From assembly GCA_029747015.1 (NCBI GenBank), contig JAKOGI010001964.1, positions 1 through 64,000 of the forward strand: a stretch of DNA of 64,000 nucleotides. Direction: 5' to 3'. Below, piece after piece: positions 35,735-49,539 of the stretch (within the stretch, counting starts at the first letter, position 1; every line of letters starts with the position of its first letter). The notes beneath the pieces are model-generated. The model did not search any database and had not been told where the DNA came from. It saw nothing but the letters and a program-made list of their open reading frames with translations. Both the position numbers and the translations under genes were made by a program. The stretch comes from Carnegiea gigantea (Eukaryota > Streptophyta > Magnoliopsida > Caryophyllales > Cactaceae).

Positions 35735-37250
35735 TTGCTATTATAATATTATAGATATAGCTAACTACACCATCCTTTTTTTTTTTAACCCTATTTATAT
35801 TAACTTTCAAGTCTAATTTATATTAATGTATATTAGCAGTATTTCTAATTATAACTACTTTTAAATTAAACTAATATGGCAATATGCTACATCTAACAAT
35901 ATAGAAAACTTGTAGTGATGATATTAATGACTTCAAACCGCAGATATATTCGCCCATTATTTGTATCTTACACATAACAATTAAAAAGCAGTTATAAACA
36001 AATATGCACACATTTAAACAACTTCGAAAATACATTTCTTATTAGATATAAACCTATTTAGCATAATTCAACATGTTTCAGCATGTTCATCATGGTTTGG
36101 TATGATTCAGCAAGTTTAAGCACGACCCAATATGATCATCATGTTTCAGCAATAAACATCAATAAATACGTACTTATCGTAAGTCCAAAACAAGATGCCT
36201 TAAATTTGAAATTTAACATAAATAAGTTTAGTTCAATTTAGCTAAGCAAAAATAATTTTGATTCAGTTGAGTTCAGCAAAATGAAGTTGAAGAAAACATG
36301 ACCTAGGCCACAAAATCCATTTTTAAATTATTAAAAACAAAAGGCATGCTAAAAATTGTTAGGAAACATACAAATTATAAAAACAAAGAAAAGTGTCAGT
36401 TCTTTCAAAATCCATGCAACATTTTTTTTAAAACACTTGGGCAAGAAAACACTATCTTAAAATTCATTCAGATTCCAATTATTGCGAGTACCTTTTTGGG
36501 AGCCACCGAAAATGATTCCTAAAAATTGAAAATTGAAGTCCATACCCTTTAATCGCTTTCCATCGGATTTCTAGGCGCTCTAAAACTGTGCTCCGCCCTA
36601 CGCCCTTCCATTCTTTCTTTCCCGGTGTGTTTTCTAGGTAATGAATTGAAATGCATTTGGTCAATTGTTTGGATCTCCCTCCCCCTTTTACCCCCTCCCA
36701 GAGTTAATTATGAGGGCTCATTGGTTATTCAATGAATTCCTATTCATCCTTTGTGTTTTTCCTTGTCGGGTTTCAGGATTTCATTGTTGTTCAGTTGTTG
36801 GAGTATCATTTTTGTAACACAGCAATTGGTTAATGATCCGAAATAAATTAATTTCTAAAGTGTTTCTCTTTTTTTTTTTGGTGTCTTAATTGTTAGTATA
36901 ATAGAGTGATAAAGTACATGCATATATTCGCATGCCCTTCATACAATGCTCCTCAAATATAAAGATTGATGTCTTCAAATGATTTTTGTACAATATTGTA
37001 AAAATTGAGTGACAAGCTTGTTGTACTATGGTCAAACACAATTGACACAAGACGACAATACATCCAAATGTACAATGAATGTAAAATATGCAATACATAG
37101 CCTCTAGACGTACATGGCTGCTGCGCACCAATAACTCTGAAAACATTTTCCACATGCATCGGAGGACCACGTCAGCTTTTATCACTAGTCCGCCTATGTT
37201 TAGCAATCGTAATGGGAAGTTTTTTTTGGTTCATTGCATGATGACGGCCT
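35735..37250 (+). repeat. Repeat A, copy 2
   Basis: Starts within the unit (about 0.4 kb short at its 5' side) and carries the same landmarks. It extends further 3': CATGCCCTTCATACAATG, GTTGTACTATGGTCAAACACA, ACATGGCTGCTGCGCACC, CTAGTCCGCCTATGTTTAGC. That 3' part is shared with copies 3 and 4. Confidence 0.8.
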
Positions 37251-37395
37251 ATTCTTTTCATTGCAAAATAGGGGTTAGAAAATGAGTGAAGTTAGTTGAA
37301 GTGAATTGAAGTGAGTATTTTGTTGTTAAAGTTGGTTAAAATTAGTATATTTTTTATATGATGAGTAGAAATTAGTTAAAATACTGGGTTGAAGT
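37251..37395. repeat. Degenerate TTGAAGTGA-rich tract / MITE end
   Basis: Repeated GTTGAAGTGAATTGAAGTGAG-like words follow GGCCTATTCTTTTCATT. Comparable tracts follow repeat A copies 3 (52320-52660) and 4 (56730-56960, 57380-57560). Confidence 0.5.
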
Positions 37396-38288
37396 TAATC
37401 ACCCTAATTTTTCTAGGAATAGTGGACCTAATGCAGTAGTGCCTAACCAACACAAGGGGTTTTCTGAGAACTCCTCCCAAATCATGCCGAGACCTAGCTA
37501 CCAAGGTATTCCTAATGCACCTAGGTAGCTTGCACGTCCTCCTTCTATTGGCCAGTCTCAACCTCCTCCTGGATATGGTAAACTAGATAAATATGAAAGG
37601 AGAATTAAAAACGACATGAAAATGATGTAGAGAGCATAATGGGAAAATACTACGAGCAATGACTGAGCAATTTTTCCAGTTTGTTATGGCGAATACGAAG
37701 AATTTACATTTCTTAATCAGCTCTGAGACCAACCCTAAGGGTACGATCTCCTCTGGTTTAGCTTCTGATATTTTTAGGAAGGTTAATGTTGTAATAATTT
37801 TGAGGTCAGGACAAGACATAGATAATCATGTGGGCAATAATTTGAGTGATACACCTGATTTGCCCCCTTCCTCATCTTTTGTTGTTCTCGCTGTTATTGT
37901 TGATGATTTTGGAGAGTCTAAAGAGGACGAACCTAGTGCTTCAGTGATTACATTTCCTCCTAAGACTACTCATACTCCTCCTTTGTAGGTTTAAAAACTT
38001 GCAGTTCCTTTCCTACAGCTGAAGGGAAAGAAGGACCAGACCCATATTAACAAGATCAGGGAGACTTTCTCCCAGGCTAAGATCAATGTTCTTCTGCTGG
38101 ATGCTATTCAACAGATGCTCCCATATGCTCGATTTCAGAAGGAGCTATGCACCACTAAGAGGCCAACCACTCTGCCCAAGAGAGCTTTCTTAGCTTCTAA
38201 TGTCAGGTCTATTATTTCCAGTCAGATTTAGGCTAGGTGAGTTCAAACCTACCAAGATGGTCATCCAATCAGCTGACATGTCTACTAA
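37396..38288 (+). pseudogene. Ty3/gypsy (Athila-like) gag-protease region fragment
   Basis: Coding remains across shifting frames. 37659-37988 encodes SETNPKGTISSGLASDIFRK and VVIILRSGQ. It runs on, after stops, to FLQLKGKKDQTHINKIRETF and DAIQQMLPYARFQKELCTTK, the gag-to-protease linker typical of Athila-type gypsy elements. It is cut at 38289-38293 by a solo LTR and resumes at 42384. A second copy of the first ~600 bp is at 62793-63410. Confidence 0.75.
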
Positions 38289-38293
38289 ACTTC

Positions 38294-41200
38294 TGTAACA
38301 CCCCCAGCCCCTAGGCCAGAAGCGTTACGCTTTCCTAACTTCTTACTTAAATCCTGGGATGAAGTGGGCAGAGTTCCCCCTAAAAACTGACCATTTCCAG
38401 GCTAAAAGCCTTACAATAAGTCCTTGTAAATCAACGGAAGCGCAAACATTTGAAACATAGCTCAACGGCCACACGCCGGAGTTCATAACTCAACGAGCCA
38501 CTCGCTCGGAGTACACCAACCAGATTGATTCATGAATAAAGAAGAAATAGAAGATACAACTCAACGGTTAACAATACCGGAGTATTAAGATTTACATCCC
38601 TAAACATAGCTAAATTAAATCAAGAAGACATCTAACTAACTTGATGGTTGGCTCAAGCGGCCATATAGAGCGACCTTTATACCATATGCAATACATGAAC
38701 TAGAATAATCGTTTACAGACCTTTATAAACTAAAAGTACATTACATGACTTCATTAAACACGTAAGATCCCTTCCAATGAGCACATACGACGCCTTGTAA
38801 GCAACAATAGGTTCCTTCTGGGCTTATCTGACTCAACTTCTTCCTGTCAGAAAGAAAATCTGGGGAAAAGGGGAAAGAGTAATGGGATGAGCAACCACAC
38901 GTTCAGTGAGTGTCCCCCAACCCCCCCTTAAAAGCAAAACCGTTGCAAGCAATACTATCTTTACTAGTCACATACCACGTTTCCATACTTTACTATCATA
39001 ATAGATATTCATAGAACCTTTATGGAAGGATCACTAAACATAAACTTCACTTCGACCACCCAATCATATTTCTAGGTTCCTCAACGACGGAGTTCTTTAC
39101 TAGCAAGCAGTTAGGCATGTGAGTATCGAAGGCTAAGTATAAGGATCTTTTCTTTTCATAACATAACTTCCTAATACTCCATTTGAACTACACATGAACC
39201 CTCAATCATATGATGTGTATATAAGGTTATCCCTTTTCAAAAATACACTTTTCTTGGCATTTCATTCATATGATATACATATCACACACATAAACACATA
39301 TCAACGTTCATTCTTTTAGGAAGAGACGCCTTCATTCATAGAATTTTCAACGTGCTATAACTTTCTTTCTCATCTCGTACACTTTAAATCAGACAGATTT
39401 GCTATGGATAAGAATGATGCCACATAAGATTGGAATCCACGTTCAACCATACTTAAGAATCATTCATAATGCATCCATTGAAAGCTTTCCTTTAATACAC
39501 AGGCTAAGAATCCACATTCATCATATTTAAGAACATTTTCTTTAAATCGGCAATGAAACTTTCTTTGCACATTGAAAGCATTTCATAACCTTGAGGTTCT
39601 CAATCTTTTGAAAGAGTTTACATTTCGCATTCGTTGTAAAACGACCCTTGTATGCATTTCATATCCATTCCATGCGGCCTCTTTGGGCCCATAAAACATT
39701 CTTTTTCTTTAAAACATATAAAATGGCAAAGGCCAATTGCTTTTCTTAACTTAGTACGAAAGTACTTCTGGCATAAGATCATTACAGGGTGCTGATTGGG
39801 TGAGAACTATTCTCGACCCCATAGTGAGACCTAACGCTCACGCTTAAGCTCTTACTCCCGGGATGGCTACATATAACATATCGGACCATTACATTAGCCC
39901 TCGTCAGGGCCTCTAGGGTTTATCCGGACTTATCCCCTATGTTAACATTACATCATATCATATTGCCGCAGCACATTATCTTAGCCACTTAAAGCGTATC
40001 GGCCATAACGGCTAGTAATTTTCCATTTCAAACAATAAAATCATTCAACGTATAATTCCCATCTCCCTTTTGATAAAACGGGATTCCTTCCAAACACTAT
40101 TTGGATAGCTAAAATAGGCCATAGCTCATTACTAGACATGGCTATTATTCATTTAAAACACATGAAAAGTCATTTGCTAAAACATTACCCTCACACCCAC
40201 ATGTTACATTTAAAACACACAAGGAAAAGGGATTACACATATCACATTTAAACACTTCGTAATCATTTCAACAACACAATAAGCCACACATGGCCTCGCA
40301 ATCCACACGATTGCGGTAATTTCACAACCCGAACTCCCTCCTCACAAGCACCGTACCACAAGACCTCGAACGCTCATGATTCTTTCCTCAAACCATCCAA
40401 CTACCAACTCGATTCATCGATTTATTAATCACAACATATTATCATATTAGCTTATGAAAAAGGGAGTGAACTTTAGGCCCTTACCTGAGCAACCAACACC
40501 ATTCAGCGGTGCATTACAACAAGCGTTCATATGGCCACATTTATTCATGAATCGACAATACTTTATTCAATAAATCAAACATAATTTGATTCTAAACATA
40601 ACCGATACATTTCGAGTAACTTTCCTAAGCATGAATGTGCTAAAAAAAAAGGGTTCGTATTAAAGCTAAACATATTTTAATAGCTTCAAATTTAATTCGT
40701 TTACATGCATTAGCTAGGTTAACTCGAATTGAAGCTAAACATGTTTATGATAACTTCGAGATTAATTCCTTTAACATGCAATAACTAATCCACTTGATTC
40801 GAAACTAAACACATTGCATTAACCTTGAAATTAGCTCATTTCACGCATTGGTTAATTAATTCGAAGGGAAGCTAAGGATGTTAACGCACCTTCGATTTTA
40901 ATTCTTTTTTCATACATTAACTCACTAACTTGAATCGATACTGAACACGTTAAACTAACTTCATTTGTAATCCTTTTTCATGCAGCAACTAATTAACTTG
41001 AATCGATGCTAAACATATCAAACAAACTTCGTTTCTAATTCCTTTTCAAACAATAACTCATTAACTCGAATTGAAACTAAATACGCTAAATTCATTTCGA
41101 TTTTAATTCTGTTTTTAAACAATAATTCTTTAACTCGAATCGAAGCTAAATATGTTAAAATTAACTTCGATTTTGATATCTCAAGCATGATTTACATTCA

Positions 41201-42378
41201 TGGACTCGAATTGATGCTAAACACATTTAATTTACTTCGAATTAACAACTCAGGCATGATTTACGTTTATTGATTCGAATTGAAGCTAAACGCACATAAT
41301 TCGCATTAATTTACAATCTTAAGCATCCACTAACTACATGCATTCGAATTAATGCTAAACGCATATAATTCACTTCGAATTACAATCTCAGGCATCAATC
41401 AACCAAATGAATCGAACCTAAACATGAATAGCTAATTTCTTGACATTTCTAACAAATTTAACAAACCCTAACTTGACATGCAACATCAATCTGCTGAAAA
41501 TCAATTTCGAAAATAATAATAACTTAGGAGGCGAGAACACCCACCTCGATTTCACGCTAGATACACGCAATTTAGCTTGAATTGAGGCCAAAAATCGAAC
41601 ACCAACAGCCTGCCCTTCGCGCGTGACTCGGCTAGCCCGAACCCCAAAACCCTAACTTGCGTTATGGTCGCGGTTGGGGTTGTCTGGGGTCGAATTCGAC
41701 CCCCAGATTTAGAGGGGAGGCCGAAAGGGAGGTGGGCCGCCGGTTAACGGCAACTGGGCGGCCGGTTCTGGCGAAGGAGACGCGTGGGTAACTGGCCGTG
41801 CGAAGTGGATGAGGTTCGTTGGAGGATTGGGTGGCTGGGACGCGTGGTTGAGGGGACCAGGCGGTTCCTCCTCTCGCCGGCGACACGTGAAGGCCGGTGG
41901 TGTCACCAGGCGGCGACCGGTGACCGGAGAGAGCGAGGGAGAGAGAGAGCGTGGCAGAGAGAGAGAGCGAGAGCGTGCAGGGGGGGTCGGGTTCTGCCCG
42001 ACTTCGGTTCCCCCTTCCCCCTTTTCAATTTCCTTTTTTTTTTTTTTTTGGTGACTCAATAACATCATTCAACTGAATCCCGATCCCGTACCTGCTAAAG
42101 ACTAGGCTAAACCCGAACTGAAACGACCTACAATCAACATTTCAGTTTAAACTTTGGGATTCAACCAAGTAAAACGAAAAACGATTTTAAAAACTCGGTT
42201 TAGCGTTGATTCAAATATTTTAAAAATAAGTAGCATCAATAATAACGTTAATCAAGTAATCGTTCTTTTTTAGTGAAATTAATCGTTAAAAATTTACACG
42301 GTTACTAAAAACATGATTTCATAACGTAAAAAGCAAGACATGCAACTTAACGTAAAAACAACAAAGGTGGGTATTACA
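38294..42378 (-). mobile_element. Solo LTR, 4.1 kb, TSD ACTTC
   Basis: Starts TGTAACACCCCCAGCC and ends GTGGGTATTACA. The 5-bp duplication ACTTC is exact at 38289-38293 and 42379-42383. No internal coding region. Both strands give TG...CA ends. I favour minus orientation because a (CT)n-rich, GC-rich leader-like block (41640-42010) then lies 3' of a short U3. The 40600-41400 part has many spaced TTCGAATTGA-AGCTAAACAT-type words, a degenerate internal repeat. Size fits large plant Ty3/gypsy LTRs; lineage not proven. Confidence 0.88.
40600..41430. repeat. Degenerate ~60-90-bp internal repeats in the solo LTR
   Basis: Words of the type ACTCGAATTGAAGCTAAACA followed by ACTTCGATTTTAATTC and a run of similar sequence recur about ten times with variation. 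Probably a worn tandem array inside the LTR. Confidence 0.7.
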
Positions 42379-42383
42379 ACTTC

Positions 42384-42636
42384 CTAGTGGTGTTGTTGAT
42401 GATGTGCTTATTAAGGTGGGAGAATTTATATTTTTTGTTAACTTTATGGTCCTTGACATTGAGAGCATGCATAATGCTGAGTCTCATATTCCTGTGATTT
42501 TAGGGTGCCATTTCTTAGCTACATCCAATGCTTTCGTTAACTGCAGAAATGGTATGGTGAAATTGTCTTTTGGTAATATGACTCTTAAATATTTTTAATT
42601 TGCAAAGACAATCTGATAGTTTTGGTGATGGGGATT
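42384..42636 (+). pseudogene. Ty3/gypsy protease-region fragment
   Basis: Continues the 37396 fragment after the solo LTR. Reads GVVDDVLIKVGEFIFFVNF, IPVILGCHFLATSNAFVN and MVKLSFGNMTL, the distal half of the Athila-type retropepsin. The catalytic Asp motif lies upstream and is not visible. Interrupted at 42637-42639 by a CACTA element. Confidence 0.85.
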
Positions 42637-42659
42637 ATTCACTACTAAAAAAGTTCAAA

Positions 42660-42920
42660 TTAACGACGGAATTCAGCGACCGAAAAAATTAATGACAGAT
42701 TTGGCGACGGATATGGCGACTGAAAAACAGTATTGCAAAAAGTCAGATTGTGCGATAGATATGATGATAGAAAACTCAATCTGTCGTCATAAATGACAGA
42801 TGGTGACGGAATTTCCGTCGCCATAATTTAAATTTTTTGGGGAAAAAAATGGGCGACAGAATTTCCGTAGCCCAACAAAAAATTTCGAAATTTTTTTTAA
42901 TTCCGTCGCCTGTTCGTCGC
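42660..42920. repeat. Left subterminal CGACGGA array
   Basis: Repeated GGCGACGGA, GACAGATTTGG and TTTCCGTCGCC words in both orientations. Counterpart at 49540-49880. Confidence 0.85.
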
Positions 42921-42959
42921 CAGCCCACTTAAATGAAACCAGAAGTTCTTTTCTGGTTT

Positions 42960-43136
42960 CATTTGGTACTGCTCATGTGAGAAGAGAGAGAGAGAGAGAG
43001 CGACCGGTGAAACCGGAGCTCATGCGACCACTGCCGCCTAGCAACCGCCGGCCGTCCCCCCGCCATCGCCGCCGTCTGTCACCGCCGCCCGCCGCCTACC
43101 GCCTCCACACCGCTGGTTTTTTGGAGCAATTGGAGG
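42960..43136 (+). other. GC-rich leader exon of the CACTA transcript (inferred)
   Basis: A short (GA)n run, then CCGCCG-rich sequence ending TTGGAG|GTATTT, a good donor. Probably an untranslated first exon spliced to a site before 43902. Confidence 0.45.
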
Positions 43137-43901
43137 TATTTTTCTTAACTAAACTACTTGTAATTTATACAAATTTTTGTATTACATTGTTAGAATTTCA
43201 TAGTTAGTTCATATTTATGTTGAAATGTGGTGTTTGTGTAAGGTTATTGCTTTGATTTGTTTCAAGATTGGGGTAAATGTGATTTAGGGTTTAGGTTTGG
43301 TAGTTTGAAGTTAAAGTTTGATAGGTTAGTGGAATGAAATGCTTTAATTGATAATGTTGTTGAAATGTGCTATTTGTGTGAGGTCATTACTCTAATTCGT
43401 TACAAGAATTTGGTAAATGCGATTTAGGGTTGAGGTTTGGTACTTTGAAGTAGAAATTTCATATGTTGGTAGAATGAAATGTTTTAATTAATAATGTTAT
43501 TGAAATATGGTATTTGTGTGAGGTTATTGATCTAATTTGGTGGATTGAGATATTTTAGTTTATAATTTTGTTGATATATGATGTTCGTATAAAGTTGTAG
43601 CTCATATTTGTTTAAAGATTTTGCCTAATACAATGTACACTTAGATTTGATAATTTTATGTTGAAATTTGATATGTTGGTGGAATAAAGTGGTCAATTAT
43701 ATATGAATTATTAGTTTTGTGATATTCGTGAGAATGTAAGCATATTTATCGAAATTTATAAGTTTTTTTTTTTTGTGCATGTGGAAATTTTAAAGTAAAT
43801 GTACATAATATATAATTGCGTAATTTATGTAATTATCATAATTTTGATTAAAATTAATTCTTATCAAATACCTTATGTGGTTATTGTTATTTGAGTAGAA
43901 T

Positions 43902-46893
43902 ATGAATAGTCCTCCGCATCATAGGTGGATGTATAATAGATTACTGCCTGATCGCAGTGGTTATACGCAAGAATTTCTAGATGGAGTAAACGAATTCGAT
44001 CAATTTGCACGTAGACAGACAGAGTTTCTAAATGAGGAAAAGTATAGATATCCTTATGCGAAATGCAGAAATACGGTGTGCTTGACACCTGATGATGTCA
44101 AGATGCACCTTATATATAAGGGTTTTGTGCAAGGGTATTGGTTTTGGATAAGTCATGGGGAAATAGAGCCTCAACAATATGATTCTGGGCATTCAAATAG
44201 TGAAATTTTCGAAGTTGGAGGTTCAAGTTATATTAATAATGACTACTCTGAATCTTATGTAGATCGGATGGAGGATATGGTTGATGATGCTATAATAGCA
44301 AATCAAAATGTAAGGAAAGAGGGGTCAAGCACTTGCCGAGAACTATTTTATAATATGGTTCAAGCTGCTCAATAGCCCTTATATGATGGCTGCTCCACCC
44401 ACAGTGAGCTATCTGCGGCAGTGAGACTATTGAGTATTAAATCTGATTATAATATGCCTCAAAATTGTTTCAATGAAATTGTTCAATTAATAAAAGAGAT
44501 ATGTCCCCCTAACATCCGCGTGCCAAACAACTATGGGTAAACGAAGATGGTTGTTAAAGATCTCGGTAATGATGTGGCCCAAATTGATTGTTGCCAAAAA
44601 AGTTGCATGCTATTTTATATGGAGGACGCAAACCTGGATGCGTGCAAGTTTTGTGGGCATTCAAGATGGAAGAGGCAAAGGCCACAACAAAGGAATCAGA
44701 ATCTATTACCATACTCAAGGATGTATTACTTGCCGTTAAAACCTCCATTGCAGAGGTTGTACACATCAAGAAGTAGTGCAGAGCACATGAGATGGCAATA
44801 TGAACATCAACGTGAGGATGGTGTTTTATGTCATCCATCAGATGGGGCAGCATGGAAACATTTCGATATCAAGTACCCTGAATTTGCTGCAGAGCCTCGG
44901 AATGTGAGGCTTGGCTTATGCGCAGATGGATTTAATCCTTACACATTTTCTTCAAGAATGGATGTTGCAGAAATATGTGATAGACTAGAATTACATTTAC
45001 ATTCAGGCACAAGTGGTAAGTCGGTTAAACCAAAAGCGAAGTTTGTACTTCCTGTGGATAAACAAAGAGAGTTGTGTGAATGAGTGAAGTAGTTTCAAAT
45101 GCCTGATGGATATTGCTCTAATTTAAGGAATATCGTGGACCCTAATGAGGCTAAGTTCAACAACATAAAAAGTCATTATTGTCATGTGTTCATGGAGACT
45201 CTTTTACTAATTGTATTTGGTGCGCTCTCAGATGATGTGTTGAAACCTCTTATTGAGATAAGCCAGTTCTTCAAAAACTTATGCTCAACAACATTGCAGG
45301 AGGATATGCTTGAGGAACTGCATCGCAACATTGTCATCACTTTGTGTAAGTTGGAGACCATTTTTCCTCCTGACTTTTTCAATGTAATGGAGCACCTGCC
45401 AGTGCATTTGGCAGAAGAGGCTCAACTAGGTGGTCCAGTACGATACCGATAGATGTATCCATTTGAGAGGTAAAGTATACCATAATCGATGAAACCTTAT
45501 CTCAATTCTTATATGCAGTATCACTTAGAAGTGAACGCAATTGTGAATTTGGTAGGTTTTTTGGCCGATTGAAGAAAAAGATAAAACAACAAGCGTATCC
45601 TGAAGGTTCAGTCACAGAAGCATACCTAGAAGTAGAGAGGACATTATTCGCCTCCTATTACTTCAGCTTTAATGTGCCCTCCATGCGCACTAAGTGCAGG
45701 AGAAATAAGAATGACGATGAACATATTAATCATTTTCCAACTCTGTCTGTGTTTGCACCGCAAGGGACCGCTATTGGTGGGGAAAGATCAAGGTATCTCA
45801 CAGATGCCAAATATGTTGCTGTCCATCTTCACGTGCTGTTAAATTGTGATGAAATTAAACCTTATATAGGGTGAGTGGTATTTTCACTTCCAATTGAGTT
45901 TATCATTTAGAGCGCAAGTATATTAATAGGCTTCATAAAATGTGATAAAATTTTCACAGAACAAGTTAGAACTGCACGTCCCAATGTCAGCGATGCAGAT
46001 GTCGACACCATCATCGAAACTCATTTCGCAGATTGGTTTAGTCAGAAGGTAAGTATTATAACTCATTTATTCATGATTGTAACATAGCAGTTAATTAGGT
46101 GCATTGTATTAAGTAAAACCACATGGTGCATTATATTCAACTATTCAAGACCGACAAACATTGCTACTTGAGCCAATTGGCTGTGAAGCCAAATCGGTAT
46201 GCGTCGACATGGACGGCATATAGAGTAAATGGATTCAAATTCCGCACAGAAGCTCGAAGCGTCGGAAAGAGAACATATAATTGTGGTGTTGGTGTTTGTG
46301 GCATTGGGGAAGGCGATATTGGGAATGATTATTATTGTGTACTGAAGGATATTGTCCAAATTAAGTATGAAGGCGAACCACTTAAACGATTTGTGCTCTT
46401 CAGTTGCGAGTGATTCGATCCCACATTGAATCGTGGGACACGATCTCATAAACTAAGTAATTTTATTGAGGTCCACCATACTAGGAGGTACCGAAAGTAC
46501 AACCCATTTATCTTCATGTAGATTGAAAGGGATAGGGCCAATTGGCTTGTTGTTATACCAACCAAACCAAGGGCGAGAGTGGATCAGCAATACACTCTAC
46601 CTACTGCGTACCAACAAACGAACATGACGGCTATCGTCAAACCTGTGAATGACGCCATTCCTGCATCATTAATGGATGAAAGTGCACCATCGGAAGAGGT
46701 TAATAATAAAATAGGGTTTTCATTCATTCAGGGTAATGACGAGATAGATGAGGTAGAGAATGATGAGGGTGATGAAGAGGGGGAGTAGGATGACGGTCAT
46801 GAAACAAATAAAGCTGAAGAAAATTTACATTTGTATGATGATGATGATGACGACGATGATGATGACATTGATGATGATGAGGATGCAGATAAT
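43902..46893 (+). pseudogene. CACTA TNP2-type transposase, internally deleted and interrupted
   Basis: The ATG at 43902 opens the transposase-associated domain: HHRWMYNRLLPDRSGYTQEF and YPYAKCRNTVCLTPDDVKMH. Next is the TNP2 start: a degenerate CCQKSCMLF...CKFCGH zinc-binding part and MRWQYEHQREDGVLCHPSDG. After FAAEPRNVRLGLCADGFNPY, where the catalytic core should follow, the text jumps to the end of the domain (KPKAKFVLPVDKQRELCE). Hundreds of residues are lost. Then come the DUF4218 region (CKLETIFPPDFFNVMEHLPV, EAQLGGPVRYR, with a TAG in place of the next Trp at 45450-45452), an exon at 45569-45874 (YPEGSVTEAYLEVERTLF), a small exon near 45960-46050 and the DUF4216 domain (46123-46410). 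An acidic Asp tail ends near 46893. Several stop codons. Confidence 0.88.
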
Positions 46894-47085
46894 TGAGTGC
46901 TTATGAATTCTTATATATTTGAGTAATTTACGTGTCAAACAATTGGTTGTGACTTTACTTATATTGTATGAATGAGCTTTGCAAAATATGTGTTACCTAC
47001 GTATCTATTATGACGTATGAGTAAACAGTTTATATGTACAATCATTATATATTTGTACTTGGTTTTGTTGTCACCTATTTCAGGT

Positions 47086-49069
47086 ATGGATTCCAGTTCT
47101 CGTCGAGGTAAGTCCTCCCTCGAGGTAGAGGACGAGGGCGTAGGAGCTTTGCTGTAGATCCGACCGTAATGGACATTGATCCATCTTCCCCCCAAGTTCC
47201 TCATATACCAGTTCAGCCAGGAGCTACAATGGCTGTTTAGATACCAGGTATTTCAGGACCAATGGCTTCTCCATTTTAGGCTTCCCATCATCAGATCTCA
47301 TACATTCTCAACTAAAGTACCATGTACGGCCAATTTGCCTACAACATTCTTCCAAATCCCCAACTAGTTCACACTGTGCAGCCTACTCCCCAACCCGCTC
47401 ACGCTAACACAAACCAGTCCTAAGACAACACTGCAAGTGGTGAAAGTGAAGCACAATCCAGTCATGGGAGCACTCGAGCTAAGACTTGGATTGAGTCAGA
47501 TAGTAACAGGTAAGTCTTCATTTGTTATATCTTATGAAGTACTACATGAATTTTGCATAACAAGTAATCAATTTGATGTATTATGTTTAATTAGATCTCT
47601 CCCTAATGATGGTGCTGTTAGTAGGATTTCGCTCATATTTCAAAACAAATTTGACGGAACTTGGCTTAGTTGGAGTAAAGTGCCCAAACCAGTATGAGAT
47701 TTGTGGTTTAGAGAGTTCAAGATAACTACAGTGACTACCTATTAACAGTTTATGTGAACGTGATAAATTACTATTGTATTATTTGATGTGTTTTTTATTT
47801 TCATAATTGCAGAAGTGGTTTACTTAGGATCCGGTCCATGAGGACCGTATAAGAAGGAATTTTGCAAACCTAGGCAATGCATGCTTGAGAGACTTCTTTG
47901 GTAAAGCAATGAAGTATAACAAGAAGCCTGTTTGGCTCGGTGATGCTCAATTAGAGGGACTCCAATAGCATTGGGTGAATGAACATTACAAGAAATTACG
48001 TGAAACAGCCTAGAAAAACATACTGGGAACTTCAGAAAGTGGTGACCCATTTCTCCACACCTGTTGCTCAATCCCTATGCATGAGCATAGGCGGCGTCTG
48101 GTAAATGAATTAATATTTGCTATGTATTTCTTTAAGTTTAATGCGGTATTTTGTGTTGTGCTTGACATCATTCTTTCTGGCATGTATATACAGGGAACAA
48201 CTTGAAACGGAGCCCATTATTGTTGAATTATTCAGTCGCACTAACAAACTCCATGGTAAAGAAGATGACCTTGGTTTGATAAGAAATCACAACAAACATA
48301 TGTAAGCAATTAGCTATTCTCAATCTTCATTGGTAGTTCAATATGAACTTGTATACTTTATTTTCAGTAATTGTAGTATACATGATTTCGTGCGCATGTT
48401 GCGGTATTGTAGTAATCCTTTGAACGTAATTTTTAAAATGTTATCAACTCTCAAGGGACAGGGGATGGCACTTCTTAAGATCCAAACCAGCCATTTCCAA
48501 ACCCAAATGAGTTGTGGGTGAAGACGTTCAAGAACAAGAAGGGTCGTATTTATGGCATTGGTGACGAGGCTGTCAACATTAGGGAATCCGGTTACTTCAG
48601 TCCCAGTCAAAGATCCGTTACAGTTTTCATGTTAAAGTTTCAACAAATATGGTTATACATTGAATTTAATTAATTGCAATACTAATGCGTACTTCACTGA
48701 AATGCCTGTCAGCAGGTATCGGTTCTACGCTATCGCAACAAGAGCTCAATGACTTAAGGGGTGTAGTAACCAACTTGGGGGATGAGCTAACTTCACAGGC
48801 TGAAAGCTACACGTTGCTTATTGAGAAATGTAAGCAACTGGAGGAATCCAACAAACTGCTCACCCAAAGCAACAAATAACTGAGCCAACAAATGATGAGC
48901 ATCGATCAACGTTTCTAAGCTTTCTTTCAAATGCAACAGACGTCTAGCTCGGGATCTCACCCACCATTTACTCATCACTCGCAACATAATGAGGAAGAGG
49001 GTGAGGAAGAGGAAGAGGAAGAGGAAAAGAAAGAGGATGATCTTCACCTTGGTAATTGAGTTGGTTGCA
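47086..49069 (+). pseudogene. CACTA second ORF (TNPA/transposase_24-like), broken
   Basis: Begins ATGGATTCCAGTTCTCG after an acceptor-like TTTCAG. Recognisable blocks are KFDGTWLSWSKVPKPV (47655-47697) with a stop, RIRRNFANLGNACLRDFFGK (about 47843), EQLETEPIIVELFSR (48195-48305), ELWVKTFKNKKGRIYGIGDE (about 48510) and a coiled coil LGDELTSQAESYTLLIEKCK (48780-48840). It ends in a Glu-rich tail at TGA 49067-49069. The order equals that of the remnant at 6570-8009. Many stops and split exons. Known role in the family: accessory protein binding subterminal repeats. Confidence 0.75.
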
Positions 49070-49539
49070 GTTTTTCTTGAGTTGGTGACTCTTCTGCTTG
49101 GTTCTTTACAAAGTATATCTCTTGCTGCTTGCTTCCCCTCCCCTTTGTACTTATTTCACTCCCCTCCCCTTGGTGCTTATTTAATTTTCCTCCCATTTAG
49201 TGCTTACTTCTTCCTCTTCTGTAAACATATAACTCCATTCTCAATTACTGGCAACTTCTAGTTTATTATTTGGATTTGTGGTTTGTGATATGTACAGACT
49301 TTGTTGGGAACTTGTGGTTTGTAAATTGAAAACCCTTGATTGGAAGTGTTGCATTGGATGTGATGTTCCACCTTTGTGTGCCTTGAAATTGTTGAGAACG
49401 CTTCGAATGAAATCATATTCGAAGCCATTGGATGTTAATTGAGGGCAAAGATCTTGTAAATTTCTTACAGGGATAGAAATGTATGTACTAAGGGATACGA
49501 TAAAAAACAACCATTTTTATTTTTAAAAAAATGAGAAAC

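Noticed and set aside
41662..42068. Overlapping frames on both strands in GC-rich DNA
   Set aside because: Part of the solo LTR; GC-rich and Pro/Arg-biased in all frames, no domain.
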